Notes under the pieces: model-generated | What the model was told of the DNA's origin: nothing | Databases searched by the model: none | What the model saw: only the letters and a program-made list of their open reading frames with translations | Position numbers and translations under genes: made by a program | Origin: Branchiostoma floridae | Lineage: Eukaryota > Chordata > Leptocardii > Amphioxiformes > Branchiostomatidae | Length of the DNA: 64,000 nt | Direction: 5' to 3' | Assembly (NCBI RefSeq): GCF_000003815.2 | Contig: NC_049990.1 | Location: forward strand, 11,210,985 to 11,274,984 | Shown: positions 36,801-49,400 of the stretch, one piece after another | Numbering within the stretch: the stretch's first letter is position 1 | Layout of the letters: each line of letters starts with the position of its first letter

Positions 36801-39800
36801 AGAGGAGAAAAAGCATGTGGACCGGTTGACCAAGCTGCTAGGCATCCTGGGAGGAGAGACGTCCATCGCTATCCACCTGCAGTTCCTGATCCGTAACAAC
36901 CACACAGACATGCTCATCCTCAAGAACACCAAGGTGAGGGAATCGCTCCTGGGGTGTTGCCAAAAAGAAACTGATAAAACAGTTTTTCAGTCTTCAAAAA
37001 ATGTTAAGGGTCGTAGAGTTCATAAAATGTTATGTTGGTAGACTGACTAAAATCGCACTTCTAACGTTGCCACCAAGTAGCTAGCGAGAGATTGTGTAAA
37101 CACAATCTGGTTATGTTGGTAACTCACTCACTTTTGGTAACACTTTTGCCAAGAGTTTATATCATCATCTCCAATTAACATAAAGATTCTGGTTTCCATC
37201 GGAATGCTTTTTAATGCAGATATGACGTGAAATATTTGTGTATGAATGTAGTTTTGCTTATTTTGTTTTCAAGGTTAAGAAAAGTTTATGTAACGCTTTG
37301 AAATGTTTTCCCAGGATGCTGTGAGAAACTCGGTGTGTCACACAGCGACTGTCATCTGTAACTCCTTCATGTACTGTGGCACAACTAGTGACCAGTTCCT
37401 CAGGTAGGATATCTACCCAACTTATGCCTCAAGAAAAAGTCACAAAATTTAGAAAAGTTGCATGAAAGTTGCCATTAGAAATCAGTTATGGTTACAAAAA
37501 GTAAATGCTTGCAATGTGTACAAAATGCAATACAACATTTTGAAGAAAATGCCGGGTATTTCCCTTACTGTAATTTGCTTTCAACAAACCTGTAATTGCT
37601 CATAGTTCATATTTACCATACGTACCAGCAGAAACAATATGTTTTCCCCTTGGGAAACATAAAGTTTTTGGAAAAAGTAGTTCAAGACTTTTCTCTGGAT
37701 TATTTTGTCTCTGAAGTGCTGATATCTGAAACTTGTCTTGTCTGTTTCTGATCAGGGACAACCTAGAGTGGCTTGCCCGTGCTACCAACTGGGCCCGATT
37801 TACAGCAACTGCCAGTCTGGGAGTCATCCATAGGGTAAGTACTTGTAACATGCCTGTAGTTCACCTGCAATATACATAATCTGGACTACAGTAGTGCAAT
37901 TACTAACATGTACTTATAATTTAAGTAACAATAACCTTCCCATTACTGAATCAAAACTTGGACAATGTAGATTTGATCATTGTGAAAATTATCTTGGTGT
38001 TTTTAAACTTTAAGGAAACTTTTTCCAAGTTGTTTTCTGTGTTGTTCAGGGCCATGAGAAGGAAGCGTTACACCTGATGTCTACATACCTGCCTAAGGAC
38101 ACGGGTCCTGGCAGTGCCTACTCTGAGGGAGGGGGGCTGTATGCTCTAGGTAAGGTTCACTCATTCACTCAATTAAACCTGTATTGGTTTCACTCCTATC
38201 CATGGGCACGGCCATTTTGTTTCCCAAGCCAAGGGAGTAGTGTTTGATTGGATGGGCATCACCATTTTGATGATTGAATCTGGATTTGGCATGTTATGAG
38301 TGTATTGTTGCAGTCTTGTTCATTCATCGTATTTAATTATGAGAGGTTATAAGAGAACCACCTATCTGTTCCTGTAGGTTTGATCCATGCCAACCACGGT
38401 GGTACCATGATTGACTATCTCCTGAACCAGGTTAAAGAAGCTACAACAGAGGTACTGTACATCTTTTTATCTGGTTGACTTTCAATGCTAAGTCTCTACT
38501 GGTACATGTATTCATCTGCATTTGTAAATGTCAGTTGAAGCTGATACAACACTTTTTTTTTACTTTTCAACATTTTCATCTTGTTTTTATTAGTGCATCA
38601 CATCTATCCCAGTCTTCAAGCATTTAAGTGTACTTTTTGTTTACAGATGGTTCGACATGGAGCTGGCCTTGGCCTTGGACTTGCAGCCATGGGAACAGCC
38701 AGGCAAGGTGAGAATATCCATGTTTCTATCAATGTCGTAAGATGATGTGAATCATGCTGTTGATAATCAATATTTGACATGTTGGCATTGCTATGCTGAA
38801 ACATGTTGTTTTGCCTTGTTTCAGATGTGTATGAACAGTTGAAATTCAACCTGTACCAAGATGATGCTGTCACAGGTAAATGTGTTCTTTTCTTTCTAAA
38901 CTTTGTCAGCAAAATATGACATATAGATAGACCATCAACTTTGAAGACAAAACTGTGTGCTGTGAAATGCTGTGTGGTTATGCTAGCAGAAATCAAGAAA
39001 TCACAGGCTTGATTCCTGGCATTCATGGCTAAATGTTGCATTCTAGCAAAAGACACATTTGTAACACATTGGTGTAAATAGGTACCTTACTTCGGTTGTG
39101 GAGATAACAGAAAAGACATTGGAAGGAGAGGGTTGGGCTCTGCCTCCCTATACCGTGCTCTAGACACCGTGGATAACAACCCACTGCCCCTACAGTCTCA
39201 AAAAGACTAAGGGACCACCTTTGCCTTAACCTTTTCTTACATTGAGTCAACATTGTGTTTTGTTTGATGATGTTTAGGCGAAGCAGCAGGTATTGCTATG
39301 GGGTTGGTCATGGTGGGTACCAAGTCTGCCCAGGCCATAGAAGACATGGTGGCGTACGCACAGGAAACCCAGCACGAGAAGATCCTGCGTGGACTCGCCA
39401 TCGGGATCGCTCTCTGCATGTACGGCCGGCTGGAGGAGGCGGATACGCTCATCGAGAGTCTGTCTAGAGACAAGGTACACTACCCTCCATTGCATCCTGT
39501 AACTTGGAATTAAAGTACAAAATTTCTTTAGATGTTGTTGTCCCACGACAGTGTTTTGAAAATAGCTAACAAGCAGAGCTGAGACATATAGTACTATACT
39601 GTTAGCATCTTTGGCTTAGACCTTTGCACTCACTTCGGAAAGAGAAAAAGAATTTAACTACAGAAGCCAAGGTGGTAGGGTCAAACTGTAGGGCCAATCT
39701 TAAATGTCCATCACAGTTAGCAGCTCAAGTAATAATACCTGTAGCAACTGTCGACCAACAAGTGTGTGACTGCATTACTGAATTCAGAAGGACATGGCAG

Positions 39801-42800
39801 CACTGTGAGATTGGTCTATTAGGTTACAAACACTGCTGTTTTTAACAAAAGTTTAATTTTAGTGTGTAGTATGATTGTACAGTGTACTGATGATGGTGAA
39901 AATAATACGGCCCACCTTTCACTTCTCAGGACCCCATCCTGCGCAGATCGGGCATGTACACCATTGCCATGGCGTACTGTGGCAGCGGCAGTAACCAGGC
40001 CATAAGGAAACTCCTGCACGTGGCCGTCAGTGATGTTAACGACGACGTACGCCGTGCAGCTGTGGAGGCCATCGGATTCATCTTGTTCAGGTATGCACTT
40101 ATACATCTATGTGGCATACTTAGAATTCCATAATCTTTTCAAAGTTTCATTTTTGCAGAGCTTGAAATCTAATTTTTCTATTTCTGTATTTTCCTCACAT
40201 TTTCCCCTTTGTTGGACCCCTGAACTGTGTCCTATTTTCTATGTAATATATACTTAGAATTTATTAGTCATTTAAAGTGACATTTATTTGTGTAGAGCTA
40301 AAAAACTTATTTTTGTGTTTGTATAGTTTTCTTCACATTTTCCCCTTTGTTGTTATGACAGGACCCCCGAGCAGTGTCCTAGTGTGGTATCACTACTGTC
40401 GGAGAGCTACAACCCACACGTGCGCTACGGTGCCGCCATGGCACTGGGAGTCGCATGTGCTGGGACAGGAAACAAGGTGAGAGAATCTGTCAATATCCAG
40501 CAAAGTCCCAAGTTCAATGTTATAGACTGTAACATGTTTGCTTTCAGTTTACCCAACTAGCGGGAGGCTATTATCAAATAAAAGAATAGAAGGAAGGAAA
40601 ACTTTTTTTTACGTACTACTCAGTCCAAGTTTGTATAGTTTGCTAAAATGATTTTGAACACAGCGTATTTGAATTCAGCATCTGCATTGTAATTTGTATG
40701 TTCTGTAGCTGGAATAAGGTTGAATGCCTTCTGTAGATTGTACTGCAATGAAATCATTAGTGACACAATGGCTTTGTGGTTGTTGATTCAGAAGTTGGAA
40801 CATTTTTTCCATGTCCCACTAACAGGAAGCTGTAGCGCTGATTGAACCCATGACCAACGATCCGGTGAACTACGTCCGTCAGGGCGCCATGATCGCGTCT
40901 GCACTCATCCTGGTACAGCAGACAGAGGCCATGTGTCCGAAGGTCAGCTGTGCATGATGTGCTTACTTCTGTGTATTGATATTGTCCTACTATTAGTGAG
41001 TAAAGATGTCATGTTAGCCAAGTTCACTGCATAGTGTTCTACCATTGTTGGGAGGAATGGTAAAAAGAAACCTTACTTGGGAGAAAAGTCATTATAGTTT
41101 GAAAAAGATTTAATTAGTCATGTAGTCCACATTTTAGGAAATTTTATTGATTCTAGGAGCATTTGGTTTGTGTATTCTTGTTTGTGTTGCTGAATTGTTA
41201 TTGATTTTTCTCTGCCCAGGTGAAGACATTCCGAGAGCTGTACACAAAGGTCATCAACGACAAGCATGATGATGTCATTGCCAAGTTTGGGGCCATCCTG
41301 GCTCAGGGCATCATCGATGCAGGTACAGAACCACTCAGCAGAACCTTGTCAATAGTGCAGAATTTTCAGATTTACCTGTTGTTTTTGATAGTGGGATTTT
41401 CATTTTTGTGAAACCTCAATTCTGTAAGATGCAAGCAAATAGATTTTACTCCTTGTATATGCTGCATAACACAGAAAGATCAATTATTCCATATATGTTA
41501 ATTCTATGTCCTCATTCAGACAGTGTCACTGACATTCAGTGACAAAAAACAACGGATGTTTGAAACGTCTGGCCGTTCCAAAATCATATCCAGTTACTTG
41601 AGTAACTGCTTTTTTGGCATATCTTATTACCTGGAAGTCTAATCTTCATTGATGCACATGTACCTCATTCAGACAGTTTTATTTCAAGAAAATTGTAAAG
41701 ATAGGAAAATAGAATTTCCCTCCAAGAATTCAGCCATAGACTGAATATTTTTTCTCTTACCAAACTTAAACTGACCACCAATAAGGCAAAATTACACACA
41801 TCTTGCCTGATGATAATGATTTTGATGTTTATTTTAGGTGGCCGTAATGTGACCATCAGTCTGCAAACCCGTAACGGCCACACACACATGGAGTCAGTAG
41901 TGGGGATGTTGGTGTTCACACAGTTCTGGTTCTGGTACCCGCTCTCCCACTTCCTGTCTCTGGCCTTCACTCCGACAGCCATGATCGCACTCAATGCAGA
42001 ACTACAGGTGAGATAAGTCTTCTGTGTATTTGATGAATGAATATTGCCCAGAAATGCATAAAAATAGAAAGAATCTGATAAAAATTTTCCTTGACATAAT
42101 TGTAAAATGTCACATCATCTTGTAGATTTTCATGATTGTTAGATCTCAAAGTTTGTTGTGCCTCCTCTTAAAAAGTTTCTTCAGATGCCAAAAGTGGATT
42201 GAAAGTCCATTTGAAGCTATTTTTCTCAATGATCAGCACATTTTCCACTGTACAGTTGTTAAATATCCTGTTGTCCTGTAAAAGACAATGATTGCTAGAT
42301 CTCTATGTTTGTCAGGCCACCCCTTAAAGATTTGTTCTAAATGCACATCCTCTACTACTTTTTTAGATGCCGAAGGTGGAGTTTAAGTCCAGTGCAAAAT
42401 CCTCCATGTTTGCATACCCACCTTTACTGGAGCCACCGAAGGAGAAGGAAAAAGAGAAAGTGTCGACTGCAGTTCTGTCAATCACTGCCAAGGCCAAGGC
42501 TCGCAGTAAGAGCAAGAAGGGAGACAAGGACGATGAGAAGATGGAAGTGGTGAGAAAATGTTCTGATACACATTGTGCTACCACTGATTGGAACTATATT
42601 CTCCTCACTGTTGATTGAGAAATATCATCTAGAGATGCTTGTCATTTCTTTCTTTTTTTTTTAAGGAAGCAACAAACAGCAAAAAGAATTTCATGGTATC
42701 AAAAAAATCTCTGAAATTTGTGCTGCTATATCAATTTGTGTAGAAAAGGTTAAGTTTGTAGGAATTTTTTTTTAAGCCACCAACAGAACATCATGTTTTG

Positions 42801-44263
42801 TTGTTTGATCACTCACCGTCGCCATAGCTGTTTTTTAATCACTACTCTTGTTCTTCTCAGGATGAGGTAGAGAAGAAGGATGAAGACTCCGAGAAGGGTA
42901 AGGAGGAGAAAACTAAGGAGGAGAAAACAAAAGAAGAGACAACAAAAGACGAGAAGACTAAAGAGGAAACAGAAAAAGACAGTAAGGACAGCAAGGATAG
43001 TAAGGACAGCAAGGACAGCAAGGATAGCAAAGAACCTAAGGAGGAGGCCAACCACAGTGTACTGCAAAACCCTGCAAGAGCCTTGCCTGCACAGGTCTGT
43101 ACTAATTCAAGATGGAGTCGCAAAATACGGAAAATTACATGCATACAATAAAAGCTATCATGATGAAATTTCGGTGACACATTGGCAGGCAGAATGCAGG
43201 GAAGACGAAATATTGATTTACGTATGAATTTGTAATTTGATCTGCTAATATGCATATGAACTACTAATCTAATATGCTGATCATGTCACCAGTTGTAGAA
43301 TACCCTGGTTGTAATTTAAACAAAACCAACGATCACTCATATCCCTAGGAGAATGTATAAGATTTAGGTGTGATGTAAAGGGGTACACTGTGACAGACAC
43401 CAATCTTGTTAACTAATCTTTACTTGTTTTAACCTTTCATTCTTGCATGTGTTTTTGGCCATGAGTAAGAACTTTTCTCATCCATGATAAGAATGCAATG
43501 TACTTACCTTACCAAATGTAAAAAACTTCGTGTTTCATGTATTTATTATGAAGTGAAATGTTTTTTTCTTTCCCATCTACAGTTGAAGGTCCTATCCTGC
43601 ATGTCAGGGAGGTACCATCCCCTGAAGCCTGTCACCACCGGTGGGATCATTCTGTGTAAGGACCAGACTAAGGGGGAACCTGAGGAGATTGTAGAGACAC
43701 TGCCAAGTACGTGGATATTTCAAGCTCCTTGTAGTATAGATTTATTCATTCAACTGTTGATTGATAGTTTAATATGGAGACAAAACACGGAAGAAGTTTG
43801 GTTTATACTATGTCTCTGCTACATTAATATCTCTGAAACTAAAGCTCATAGAATTTGAGTGAGCAGAGTATTCTGAAAATTGTGTGATAGACCAATTCCA
43901 TTGCCTTGCCCACCTCTGTCAAAACCCAGAAATGCAAATATTTAAAGCCATGTAGCCACTCTCTCATTGGTCAAACAGCTACTTGCCATTCTCATTGGCT
44001 GAACTGTAATGGACAGCCAGGATGGGTCTATTACAAACATGAAGGATCATATTACCATCAAGCTATGTTCATGTAGAGCTAGAAGTAGATGCTGTGTGTA
44101 TGATTCTTCTGTTGGCCGTGTCTCGGTATTGAGATTTGAAAGAATGTGTGTTGGATGTTCTAATCTGGTTTTGGTTCTCGATTTTCCAGCTGGTGGACCA
44201 AAGGCTGAAGACGAGGAACCAGAGCCACCACCCCCCGAGCCCTTCCAGTACACCGAGGACTGA
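30839..44263 (+). CDS. PSMD1: 26S proteasome regulatory subunit 1 (Rpn2)
   Basis: Largest scaffold of the 19S base, holding the ubiquitin receptor Rpn13. Exons: 30839-30857, 31756-31799, 32052-32125, 32483-32546, 32689-32794, 33327-33469, 33808-33870, 35245-35322, 35638-35703, 35886-35954, 36149-36318, 36592-36676, 36796-36933, 37315-37403, 37756-37834, 38050-38149, 38378-38451, 38647-38707, 38825-38875, 39278-39474, 39930-40090, 40362-40476, 40826-40942, 41220-41322, 41838-42007, 42367-42549, 42861-43094, 43583-43706, 44190-44263. Total 3051 nt, 1016 aa, with every phase closing; vertebrate PSMD1 is about 953 aa. Diagnostic text: [15 protein letters not shown] start, [17 protein letters not shown], proteasome/cyclosome repeats such as [11 protein letters not shown] and [30 protein letters not shown], and the acidic Pro-rich end EPFQYTED. 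Exon 27 encodes a low-complexity KTKEE and DSK repeat tract longer than in vertebrates. Intron 7 carries a MULE, and introns 21 and 25 carry dead copies of the next splice junction. Confidence 0.97.
31432..31735 (+). mobile_element. tRNA-derived SINE
   Basis: The head resembles a tRNA with an A box in TGGCCTAGTGGGTAGAGTG and a B box in GAGTTCGATCCC, followed by a non-tRNA body (GAGTCATACC, GGACTAGCCCCCTGCTGTAG, GGCCCAGGGCTAACG). The cloverleaf acceptor is not intact, so it is not a tRNA gene. It lies in PSMD1 intron 1, just before exon 2. Confidence 0.8.
34020..35050. mobile_element. Non-autonomous Mutator-like element (MULE), 1031 bp
   Basis: Perfect 105-bp terminal inverted repeats (34020-34124 and 34946-35050, outer end TAATCTCCAAGCAGATCTTG) are bounded by a perfect 9-bp target-site duplication TGTTTTATG (34011-34019 and 35051-35059). 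Long terminal repeats with 9-bp duplications are the hallmark of MULEs. The interior is GC-rich compared with the intron and has no transposase. The open frames within it (for example 34499-34990, minus) do not resemble known proteins. The identical ends imply recent insertion. It makes up three quarters of PSMD1 intron 7. Confidence 0.93.
40145..40382 (+). repeat. PSMD1: Dead tandem copy of the PSMD1 exon 22 acceptor junction
   Basis: TTTTC(C/T)TCACATTTTCCCC TTTGTT followed by an exon 22-like start occurs twice with a period near 138 bp. The upstream copy reads GGACCCCTGAACTGTGTCCT, compared with GGACCCCCGAGCAGTGTCCT at the real exon (40362). The upstream copy lost the TATGACAG acceptor and the reading frame decays. 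Confidence 0.75.
42133..42400 (+). repeat. PSMD1: Dead tandem copy of the PSMD1 exon 26 acceptor junction
   Basis: GATTGTTAGATCTC...CCTCTTAAA...TTCTTCAGATGCCAAAAGTG at 42133-42198 parallels GATTGCTAGATCTC...CCCCTTAAA...TTTTTTAGATGCCGAAGGTG at 42287-42380. The upstream copy reads MPKVD then a stop, while the real exon starts MPKVEFKSS at 42367. Confidence 0.75.
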
Positions 44264-44732
44264 GCTACTACATAAAATACTGCCGCCATTTATCGGCTCA
44301 CAACAAGTTTATACTGTGTTGTCATCACTGCAGTACCCATGTGTTCCTCAAGGGGGCATGACATGTTGTGGCCCAAACATGGCCTATTTGTAACAATAGA
44401 TATATCATCTTGTTATGTTCGTAATACTCAGCTGAATGTATGAAGAAACCATGTTTCAGGGGTGGGAAGCGGACAATTTTTCTTACATAAACCACAGATT
44501 TCACTCTTATATTTTCTGAATATCAATATAGATGGAAAGGTAAATTTAAGTTCCACAGTAGACATTAACTGGCCCAATTATGATTGTGCCAGTTTGAGAC
44601 AAGGCATTCTATTGGAAATTATAACTGGAATTTATTAAATAGGGAGTTAGTACAACATTGTCTTTTACTAGTCAGGATATCTATATGTCTTGATAGTACA
44701 AGACTTGGTTCCTTGTAAATTAAAGTGGGTTG

Positions 44733-44738
44733 AATAAA
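44733..44738 (+). terminator. PSMD1: Poly(A) signal, PSMD1
   Basis: Canonical AATAAA about 470 bp after the stop codon, followed by a TGTGTGTGCTTATTG GT-rich element. Confidence 0.65.
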
Positions 44739-44755
44739 ACAAAGTCTACAAGTCA

Positions 44756-45320
44756 TCTGTGTGTGCTTATTGTTTTCTAAATACATGTAATATTTAGTTC
44801 AAGAACATGTACTTGTTGATATCTATAAACGTTTTTAGAATTGCATTACTATACATAATGTAAACCACCACGGGAGAAAATGTTGGATTTACAAGTTAGG
44901 CCACACTGACTTATAACACAGAAACTTTGGATTCCTGATGTTCTATTCCTGCCAATTTCATTATTATCAATTGTACTGAAACACGCACAGCAGATCATAT
45001 GAACATTGTCGTGGATCAAAAGTGCCACATAGAGGCCGAACATATCACTGCAGCGCAAGTGCTGCAGAACTTCAATGAACTGCTAGAAGTCGCTTTTGAT
45101 CCACCAACTTCAGTCTTCATATCACTCGATGTTTGAACTAATGAAGGTGTGGAGAAGAAACTGTCTTGTATCAGTGTTTTATCTACTGATAAGTATATTA
45201 AATGACACATTCACATCTACATTTATGTTCCAGATTGTGCCTCTAAATTCTAATTAATAGAATCAACCATGTCATAAACATAGGTTGATCAAAGAAAATT
45301 CATCAAACATCATTTGGACA
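44756..45320. other. Intergenic gap between convergent PSMD1 and MED12
   Basis: Only about 0.6 kb lies between the candidate poly(A) signals of the two convergent genes. No gene was recognised in it. Confidence 0.5.
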
Positions 45321-45327
45321 GGAATGC

Positions 45328-45333
45328 TTTATT
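45328..45333 (-). terminator. MED12: Candidate poly(A) signal, MED12
   Basis: Plus-strand TTTATT gives AATAAA on the minus strand, about 1.1 kb after the MED12 stop codon. The 45334-46471 interval is the inferred 3' UTR. Confidence 0.5.
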
Positions 45334-46471
45334 CTGCCATACATAAGCCAGACATCTCTATAACTTCTATATACAGGAGTTTGGTACTGTAATAGATATA
45401 TGTACAACATAAGTTACATCACTTTTTAAAATGTGCATAATACAAACACAGTGGTGGACATAATACATGTCTGTCATTGGGGAAAGTGCATGCTACGCAA
45501 GGTACATGCTGTGTATAAAGCATATCAATTACGAGATTTGTTACATAATAGCGATTAAATCAAAATTCTTCTGCATTTTTAGTAGGTCAGTACACATTTG
45601 TCCTGAACCGATAGTAGTATACTCCTAGCAAGTCTTGCCAACAATAACTGGCTGAATTGTGCAACATTTAGGATTGTGTATCAATACGGAAAATTACACA
45701 GGAAACCTCAATCAAGATGTAGACCTTGTAGTACCTTCCATGATCCAGTATTATAACAAATTATTTGCAGCTTATTCCTCTAACGACTGGCAGTGTCAAG
45801 TTCTGACCTTTATCTTAACAATGTTTCATTTCATTAAGAACCTTTGGGCCCACTGCTAAACTAACACTTCCACCAATTTTTCATTGCAACTGTTCACAAA
45901 AAGTTAGCTGATGTTATAATGCTTTACAAAACTGGGCCAAGCAATAGAAGTGATAGAGACAATATATTCAGCAGTGTATGAATGCCTGAAAATATTCTTT
46001 TAGTTGTCTGGCCCAAAGTGACAGTCTTTACTACAACTTCAAAGAACAAAGATATGGCACAAGAAAATACAACACAAATCTACCAAGAATACATGTTGAA
46101 ACCAAAAATTAGTTCAAGCTTCTCCCTGTTCCAAGTGTTAATGCTTATCAGTGAAGCACTAGATCCACAACAGTGCAATATAGTTTTAGTGCCGAATGTT
46201 CTTAGTCTTTGTAAACTTTGTCACCTTCACTCACAACATTCACTTTGGTCCCTCAGACAGGGTAAGACATAGTTCTCATAGAGATACAGATTGTGTAAAG
46301 TTGTTGGCTATATTGTGTGTTACACAGTACATGTTCTTGTTAGACTATTGCATGCAGTATCAGCTCCCTTGTGCTTCTAAATACAAGCACCATGCTTAGG
46401 TCAGCTGTGTTGTGTGCTGTACCAGTGCAGCTGTTTCTCCTTAAAGTGTGCTGTACCCGTCAATGAAATGT

Positions 46472-49400
46472 CTAATACTGGTGTCCTTGAGAAGGGAATT
46501 GTTGGTGCTGTCTGGCAGGTTGCTGTGGTGGTGGTGGCGGTACAGGTGCTGTCTGATTCCCAGACAGCTGTCTCTGGAGGTGCTGTACCAGAGCAGCTGT
46601 CTGTTGCTGCTGTGCTGTCCTCTGCACTCCCATGACGCTCTGCTGCATCAGACTCTGCTGCATCTGCTGTTGCTGCTGCTGCTGTGCCTGTTGCAGCTGC
46701 TGCTGCAGCTGTCTCTGCCGTGCCTGCTGTTGCGCCTGCTGCTGTGCCTGTTGCTGTGCCTGCTGCTGTACTTGCTGCTGTTGCTGCTGTGCTGGGTATA
46801 GGTTTGCCTGTTGCATGGGGTCTGTAGACATCATAGGAGCTCCACCACCCATCGTATTCCTGTACACAAACATGTATAAGAGAAAGGTTGTTTATCTTTG
46901 ACAAAACAGCACCTTTGATATATGGCCATTGGAAAAAAAAAACATTCCAGATAAATAGAGAGCCAACATTTGATTTCTCTCTCCATCTTTTCATTCTTTC
47001 TCCAACTCTCCATCTTTTTCTGTATGCATAATATATTTTTCACAAAAGAAAATCATGCTATTTTTCAAAGCAGTTCATGTCCCCAACATTGATCATCATC
47101 GAGGTTTCAGCTAGATACTTTTCTATTTTCTTCCTTGCAATCCATGAAGTGTCTTAATGTTGAGCAAGCAATGAAAAAAATCCAAAGGATACAATTCAGA
47201 AGCTTCTCATTCTTAAGTATTACCATCATTAATTTGACCTTAAGTTAAAATGAATTTAGCATGATATAATTTGAGAGATTTTTGATTGGCAATGCAAGTA
47301 GTACAAGAAGATAAAGCAGAGTAAAAACCTTTTTTCCTTATTTTTCCCTAGAACCAAAGAAAGCACCACTAACCTTCCCGGCTGCCCCATGCTCATGGCC
47401 TGGTGTGTGGGTTGAGTCATGGAGGGACCAGTCCCCTGTGCCATGTACTGGTTCTGCTGGGAGACAGGCATGTTCCCCATCATGCCTGCAGACTGGCTGG
47501 TGCTGTAGCTGGAGCTGTAGGGTGGGGAGATCATGCTGGTTCCTGCCGGCTCCGGGTGGGGGGCCGGCATCACCCCCTGGGACATCTGCTGGTGCTGGGT
47601 GCTGTACCCGGTGTAAGCCTGCTATACCACAGGGGTGGGGAGAGTTGGAGTTAAGTTTGATAGTCAGATTAGCAGCTTTTTATCCTGTGATTCTTTCTAA
47701 CATAGACTATACAAGAATACAAGTTAGGGTCGTCCCTCGGATAGGACGTAAAATGGAGGTCCAGTGTCTGGGGAGAGCCATACCCCAGGCATGTTAAAGA
47801 AACCCCACACGTGCGATAGTGCAGTGTGCGATGGTGCAAAATCCTTCCGTCTAGAATTGGTGATTCTCTACAAATCACCCGGACTCCAGGAAGAATAGTG
47901 ACATATCAGTCACTAATGGAGATCTGTATAACCAAACCAAACCACACCAAACCAAACATGACACACATGAAAATAGCACCATGAAGATGAAATACTTTGA
48001 TAAACTTAGAATTCTAAGCTGTTCCACATTGAAAACATTGAAAAATCCCAGTAGGCAAATGTTCTTCATCAAAATTGTGACTACGCTTACTTAAAACCAT
48101 GCAAATAAAACAACACAAGTGAAATCTGGAAATAAAACACAAAGTGAAATAAAAAAATATATACAAATAGAGCTAAGTCGCCTCATTAGTGTTCCCTTAT
48201 TCATAGTTTAAAGGCAAATGATGCAGTAAACAATACTATCATCAACAATATAGAGTTCCAAAGAGTTTTATGGAGAACCTTTGTCTCATCTTGAGTCATT
48301 TTTTTAATGTCATAAAGAAAACATTTTGCTTGTTAAAATCTAAATTTGATTCTTGTGTCACCAACAAGGAAACCTGACACAGAAACTATGGTACAAATTA
48401 AAGCAAACAAACTCAAATAAACCAAGAAAACAAACAAATAAACAAACAAACCGATTTTCTTTGTGACTGTTGTGACTGTGAGTGTACCTGCGGCTGTGGC
48501 AGGTGGTGGAGGGACGGCTGCTTGTTGTACGGGGAGTACATGGCGGCTGCGAGGCAGCTGTCTGGGCACCTGGCGGCAGGTTCTGCTGAGCAGGTGCCTG
48601 CAGACGCTGACGCAGGTGCTGGTTACGCCACCTGTGGGGACGAGTCATCCATAAAGCAATAAACAAACAAGCAGACAGTGAGTAAGACATTCTGATACAT
48701 ACATAATTCAGAACACCAACATTATAGCTGAGCACGGCCGTATAGCCAATATTTCATGAAATTGCATTTTGATTCATACACGACTATGAATACCAAAATT
48801 AGCCAATATTTCGTAAAGTTATGAAATACAGGGTTACTATTTTGGCATACCTTTGTCTGCACAAAGTGCATTCTGTGTACCTTGTATTCATTTTACTACA
48901 TAAAAGTGTTAAAAATTTGAAGAAGTGGGCCAATCTAACAAAATATAGAGTAGATTTTCTGTGAATACCATTCAGCACCAAGAACAGCTCCTGTCTAGAA
49001 CGTCTGGGTGGGTCCCAGGGACAGGTGTATCTTATTTCTATTTCTATCTGCACGTATTTGCAGCTATACTTCTTGATGTTAGAATATTGACATAGGCTGC
49101 CATCACGTTTCTGAATCTATGTACAAGCACGCCTGACCCTCATGTGACAGCAAATTACAGACCATAAACTGAGTGAGTGTGTGAGTGTCAGCTATAGTAA
49201 AGCCTTGTAAAGATCAACACAATTCAGTTGCATATGTGCTGTACTGTATTGTGCCTACAAGTTGTAACGGAATCGTACTGAACTTGTCTGGTTCTATATC
49301 TCCATACCGTTGCAGCTGTAACTGCTGGTTGTTCACCGGGTGGTTCCCGGGTTGTCGAGCCCGCAACATGGAACTCAACGCTGCCTTCGGGTTGATCATT

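Noticed and set aside
42857-43255. Long minus-strand Ser/Leu/Phe-rich frames opposite PSMD1 exon 27
   Set aside because: Shadows of the KEEK/DSK repeat in the real plus-strand exon.
46401-46994. Large Ala/Thr-, Cys- and Leu-rich frames over the MED12 last exon
   Set aside because: Off-frame readings of the CAG/CAA glutamine repeat. The true frame is on the minus strand and ends at 46472.
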